Below are positions 18,665 to 22,819 of a DNA stretch of 22,819 nucleotides, piece after piece. The stretch comes from Nephromyces sp. MM_2019. Its lineage: Eukaryota; Apicomplexa; Aconoidasida; Nephromycida. The first letter of the stretch is position 1. Each line of letters starts with the position of its first letter. The notes beneath the pieces were generated by a model. The model was not told the origin of the DNA. It searched no databases and saw only the letters and a program-made list of their open reading frames with translations. Where the stretch lies: positions 1 to 22,819 of the forward strand of contig JADHZB010000776.1 of the NCBI GenBank assembly GCA_015657535.1. Reading direction: 5' to 3'. Position numbers and translations under genes: made by a program.

Positions 18665-21600
18665 ATGGCGTCTCCTTCTGTTGTTCCTCCTGATGATATT
18701 ACTGCCGAGCTAACTTTGTTACGCCCACCATCAAGAACAGCTAATGGTCCTAGTTCTGGAGAAGAGGGAATCTTTATAATTCATCTAGGAAGCTCAGAAA
18801 ACAGAATAACTCCCGCTGTAATCTGCTTGTTCACTGATTTGCTCGATGAAATCGGTTAGTGTGCATTTTTAGCGGTGAATTTTGATGTTTTTTGACGCTT
18901 TTACGGTGAAGATGAATGTAAATGATGAACGCACATTCAGAGATTATACAGCTTCGATACACACACATGCTTAGATGGTGCTGGGAACACACTAGTAGTT
19001 AGATGAGGCTGGATACACACTTGCATTTATTCAGCTCAAGCTCTACACGCACACTTATCTTCATTAGAGGCTCTAAACACATGTATGGTTAGTTCAGGAT
19101 GTACGCACACACATGTCATCAGGATAGGCTTTACGCACAAATATGTCTTCAGCTTAGATTCCTTTTTTTTGGCTATTGCCTTCAAGCTCTCTTAAAACTT
19201 GCTGGGTTTGTGACAGATACAATAGTTGACTATTGACTGAGTAACTCTTTTTTTGCTTGTAATTGGTATGGCTTTTGCGTGTGTGTTGCTAGTAAGATTT
19301 GTACTATATGCGAGAGCTGTGAGATGTGTGTCTGTTTTTTGGGGATGCTTTCAGTAATCTCGCCCTTTGTGCAACTTTAAGTAGCGTTATTCTCCTACCT
19401 TTAGTATTAAAGCTTTTAACTGTGAAAAATTGCCTTTTTCGTATGCTCTCACTATTTTTATGCTATTATTGGGATATGCTTGCTTCCTAGCCTTTATTTT
19501 GTGTGGAGTGCTAATTTTGAAGCTTCTTTTCTTGGCTTAAATGAAGGATTTGCTTAATGAGCTGCCAGTATATTTTGGTATGCTATACATTGAAGTGGAG
19601 AGTCTCTTTAATTTTTGAGTTTTTTCCGTGTGTGGATGTGCATGTGAGTACAGCTCTATTTTTGTGTGGTTGTGTGTGTGTGTAGTTATATGTGTGTGTT
19701 TATACGATTTTTTTATGTGGTTAAATGTGTTTGTGTGTGGTTATATGAGTTTTTGCTACTCTATTGTGTGAGTTTTTTGTGTGTGTTTGCGGCTTTATTT
19801 GGGGTGTGGTTATATATGTGTGTGCAGCTTCACTTTCCTGTGTGTAGTTATATGTATATTTACGACAAAGTTCTTAAAAGAGCCTTTTATCCTCTCTTCT
19901 CCCCCCTATAAAGCTGCCATACTGTAATACATAAGCTACTCACCAGCCTGAATAGAGTGAGTCTCTCCCTCTCTATATGCAAGTAATTTCTCCTTGTTTC
20001 AGTACCTGCTATTCTTCATACCCATGATGCACTCAGCTAGCCTATTTTACATCTCTCTGCCGGCTTCATGTACCCTCGTTACTTAAAAGCACACACACAG
20101 AGGGATACACACACCAACCTGCAAACACCCACACACCAACTCACACGCATTGTGTATAGAAAAAACTCCTGGCCCAAAGGCTTGTATTCTGACGGGAACT
20201 GGAAAGTTTTTCTCAAACGGCCTGCACTTTGAGGCGCTTGCAGTGGAGCATGAAAGAACTCTGTTTGCCTTTCATAATCGTAAGGTTGTTCCTCAATTTG
20301 AGTGATATCATTAGCTTACCCCGCTGCGTTGGTGGGGGGGGGGTGAGGGAGGGGGAGTGAGAGAGAGAAGGAGGAAACAGAAAGAAGAGAGAGGAGAGAG
20401 AGAGGAAGGGAAAAGAGAGATAGCAATAAAGAGAAAAAGAAAGGGATCTATAGAGATATATGCATGTCTATCTCTCTGTTTTATATAAGATAGTAGAGCT
20501 TACTATAAACATACGTTAAGGGTATGCACACGCAGAGGGCGTTATAGCAGTATTGATTTGAGCCACTTGGATAACATTAAGATCTCCTACTGTATTTTTG
20601 TGTGTGTTGCTTGCGAAGTAGAGTGTGAATGTGCTTGCTCCCATAGATTTTATTTGAAAAAGTGTTGGTTTTTCTCTTCTTTATGCTTTCAGTGTGTTTA
20701 TTATGTGCGACACACACAATATGTGTGCTCCGTTGTTGCATATGTATCGTTTATTTCCGCGAGTATAGTATGTTCGCTGCTTTTGTGTGTTTGATTGTCG
20801 TCAATAGATCTCCTAACCTGCGTGTGTGCTACTTTTTTATGATCCTAGTATAGGAAATATACCTCGCAATCAGTGTGTGTGTGTGTGTGTGTGTGTGCGC
20901 TAAGCTACACATTTTCGATGTTTTGCTATGATTTTTCCTGGAATTTTGAAGCGATTTGATTGAAGATTATCACATTTCTTGAAAAGTAAGCTGCAATCTC
21001 TTTGATGTATATAGTGTGCCCTCCTGCCTAATGCTTAATTCTTAAAGCATATATACATAGAGATTTATTAGTAACTCCACACACTCACGCACTGATTTGA
21101 TCCTACTGAAAGTGGGAGATTTTTTTAAAAGGAAGTATCTCTTGCTGTGGGCTGCACCAGATTGTGTGTTATCACATAGCAGCTGTTCTAGCAAGCAAAG
21201 TAAAAGCAGCAAAGAGTAGTTTAATACATCCCAACGTAAAGAAAATTTTCCGTCTTCTTCACCTTCCTCATCTTCTTCTTCTTCTTCATCTTTTTTCGCT
21301 ATCATTTTCTTTAGTTTTGAAGAAACTGCTAATCTTTGGTGTGCCTATTATCTCGGCTATCAATGGACATGCAGTAAGTGCATTTCTTAAGGCTTTTATT
21401 GAGTGGTAATGTTAGTGTGTGATATACTGGAGTCTTCAGCTTAGGCTATCCAACACGCAAGTTAATTTACTACTCTCCTTCTCAGCTACATACTAGAAAT
21501 GTGCTTAAGCAAAGTGGAGCTGCTCTTTATATAGTATAGTAATGATTAGGACTTTAGTAGTATTTCCAGCATCGTACATTGCCCTTTTATGCTTGTGTGT

Positions 21601-22731
21601 GTGCTTGAATCTCTAGCGATAAAATAAGCACGTGGTGAGTAGTGTAGCAATATACATCAATATATGTTTGATTAGCATCTCACACACAGTGAAATACGAA
21701 TACCTCAGCACACACACAGTGAAATAAGCCTAATTCAACACATAAACAGTGAAGTAAACGCCTAATTCGGAGGCACACACACAGTGAACTAAGCCTAATT
21801 CGGAGGCACACACGCAGTTTTTAAGGCTGATGCTTTTCAATAAACACTCTTATTCACCTGCCTCTACAGTTTGCTGGCGGAGCGATGATATCTTTGGCCT
21901 GTGACTACCGTGTGATGAATAAAAAAAGAGGCTTCCTAAGCATCAATGAGATTGACATAGGATTGCACTTGACTCCTGGTATATATAGATGGTTTCACAG
22001 TATATTGTGTTTGTTGGGTTCTCTATTGTGTGTGTTTGCGTGTGTGCAGGTTTCATTTTTGTGTGCATATTGATTTCAAATTTCACGTGTTTTTGTGTGT
22101 TGTTTTCATGTTGCTCCTGTGTGTGTTGCCTTCATATTTCACGTGTGTGTGTTTCTGCCTATTTATTTCTTTCCTATGTGTGGTGTTTTAACATTGTATC
22201 TTCTTGTGTGTGTTGAAAATTTTTCAGTGTGTGCACACCTACTCTAGTCTTGACTTGCTCAGCGTATACTTTCACAGTCTGCCAACACTTCATCTCTGTG
22301 CAGCCTCGCTGAAAGTCTGTTCTTACCTTCTCTCTCATACTTGCTACTTTGGTGGATCTAGCCTGCTGTCTTAATACTAGGGATCTTCTAGTAGGATTCT
22401 CATAAAATCTACATGTGTGTGTGTTTCCTAGAATCAAACCTACACACGCTTTTATTTGTGAGGTTTGATCAGTTTTCCTTAAAAGTCTCTGCATCTGTTG
22501 GCTCTCTCTCTTTTACTCTTTGCTGAAAAAGTGTGTGTGCACGATATATAACAGCGATGTGAGCTAAAACCTCAATAAGGCGGCTGATACGGTGTGTGTG
22601 TGCAGGTTTGTATGCTATAGTAAGGGCAAAGGCTCCTCGTAATGTGTGGACAAAGCTTATTCTCACGGGTAAGAGATGGACTGCTGATGAGCTGGTGGAA
22701 GCCCATCTAATTGATGTAGCAGTTGCTGCAG
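18665..22731 (+). CDS. Delta3,Delta2-enoyl-CoA isomerase (crotonase superfamily), 3' truncated
   Basis: Exons: 18665-18854, 20160-20279, 21315-21373, 21870-21978, 22606-22731; junction phases 1, 1, 0, 1 agree and the last exon leaves phase 1 at GTGAGG. The visible product is 201 residues; about 40 more would be expected beyond the window. The ATG has A at -3 and G at +4. Crotonase landmarks appear in order: TGTGKFFSNGL (first oxyanion loop, about 74-84), SAINGHAFAGGAM (second oxyanion loop, 117-129), DYRVM, then INEIDIGLHLTPG with Glu150 at the isomerase base position, and LILTGKRWTADELVEAHLID. The residue matching the second hydratase glutamate is Lys176, which argues for isomerase rather than hydratase activity. 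The enzyme shifts double bonds during beta-oxidation of unsaturated acyl-CoAs, in peroxisomes or mitochondria; the C-terminus that would show a PTS1 signal is missing. Introns are 496-1305 bases and TG-rich. Confidence 0.94.
18855..20159 (+). other. Isomerase intron 1 (1305 bases)
   Basis: Donor GTTAGT, acceptor TGTATAG. The 5' part holds irregular CACACA-containing repeats near 18957-19140, the middle a TG-rich block (19627-19860), and the 3' end CACACA blocks (20089-20146), so distant parts of the intron are complementary. The TG-rich open frame at 19666-19911 is a repeat artefact. Confidence 0.9.
20280..21314 (+). other. Isomerase intron 2 (1035 bases)
   Basis: Donor GTAAGG, acceptor CTTTAG. 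It carries a G then GA-rich tract (20331-20448), a (TG)n run (20875-20898) and a C/T-rich TTC tract before the acceptor (21252-21299). Joining exon 2 directly to exon 3 keeps the crotonase alignment, so no exon is needed inside. Confidence 0.9.
20331..20448. repeat. Polypurine tract, G run then GA-rich
   Basis: Almost unbroken purines on the plus strand: about ten G in a row, then GAGG and GAGA repeats, then A-rich GAAA units, with only a few pyrimidines. Such tracts can form triplex DNA. Confidence 0.85.
21640..21820. repeat. Irregular repeat in isomerase intron 3
   Basis: CACACACAGTGAA followed by TAAGCCTAATTC recurs with variation from about 21682 to 21818, four to five times at 30-40 base spacing, within intron 21374-21869. 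Confidence 0.75.
21979..22605 (+). other. Isomerase intron 4 (627 bases)
   Basis: Donor GTATAT, acceptor GTGTGTGTGCAG, so a TG run ends directly at the acceptor. The first half is rich in TTTCATGTTG and TGTGTG words. Open frames on both strands here are intronic. Confidence 0.9.
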
Positions 22732-22775
22732 GTGAGGCAGATGTATGTGATAGTAGAAGTGTAGTTAGTTTAGTT

Positions 22776-22819
22776 TATGCTGTGTGTGTGTATGTATGTA
22801 TGTATGTATGTATGTATGT
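22776..22819. repeat. (TG)n and (TATG)n microsatellite at the window edge
   Basis: TGTGTGTG followed by at least six TATG units to the last base, within the intron after isomerase exon 5. A repeat at the very end suggests that the assembled contig breaks here. Confidence 0.85.

Noticed and set aside
19666..19911. Plus-strand frame in isomerase intron 1
   Set aside because: TG-repeat translation lying within a phase-consistent intron.
21164..21314. Extension of isomerase exon 3 upstream, or an extra exon between exons 2 and 3
   Set aside because: The acceptor CTTTAG at 21314 and direct joining give a crotonase alignment only about four residues shorter than the family; the upstream frame is a TTC-repeat artefact.
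1..22819. tRNA, rRNA, CRISPR arrays, insertion sequences or bacterial operons
   Set aside because: None seen; all firm genes are intron-containing and eukaryotic.

Overview
This window is nuclear DNA of a eukaryote with spliced genes. It is AT-rich, full of (TG)n/(CA)n microsatellites, and its introns follow the GT-AG rule with the standard code; the chitinase gene ends in TGA and uses only CAA/CAG for glutamine. Two genes are recognised with high confidence because their exons join in matching phase into known protein families. One is a secreted GH19 chitinase-like protein (11652-15403, +, four exons, complete). The other is a plant/bacterial-type Delta3,Delta2-enoyl-CoA isomerase of the crotonase superfamily (18665 to past the right edge, +, five exons visible, 3' end missing). 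The gene set, small exons and two TTTAGGG units at 17845-17858 would suit an alveolate protist, possibly apicomplexan-like. That is an inference; the sequence does not prove the lineage.

Layout. 1-1.7 kb: a minus-strand gene in at least four short exons (470-1368), and the last exon of another minus-strand gene (1565-1655). 1.9-2.1 kb: a perfect 21-bp minisatellite. 2.25-4.03 kb: coding-looking segments on both strands that I cannot resolve. 4.43-6.84 kb: a minus-strand gene of at least three phase-compatible exons, of unknown function, with long (CA)n/(TG)n arrays in or beside its introns. 7.2-8.1 kb: two more minus-strand coding blocks, one starting with a myristoylation-like MGNCS motif and one ending in a long Asp/Glu tail. 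8.2-11.6 kb: mostly non-coding, carrying 41-bp, ~40-bp and 59-bp degenerate tandem repeats. 11.65-15.40 kb: chitinase. 15.7-16.9 kb: one minus-strand candidate exon and an 86-bp duplication. 17.6-18.1 kb: the last two exons of an unrecognised plus-strand gene with an in-frame TGA. 18.67 kb to end: the enoyl-CoA isomerase, whose visible part stops at a (TATG)n microsatellite at the window edge.

The genes do not form an operon or an obvious pathway. The chitinase should act outside the cell or in the secretory route on chitin-like N-acetylglucosamine polymers. The isomerase serves beta-oxidation of unsaturated fatty acids. Exon models other than those two rest on open frames, splice consensus, phase agreement and amino-acid composition only, so confidence is lower throughout.
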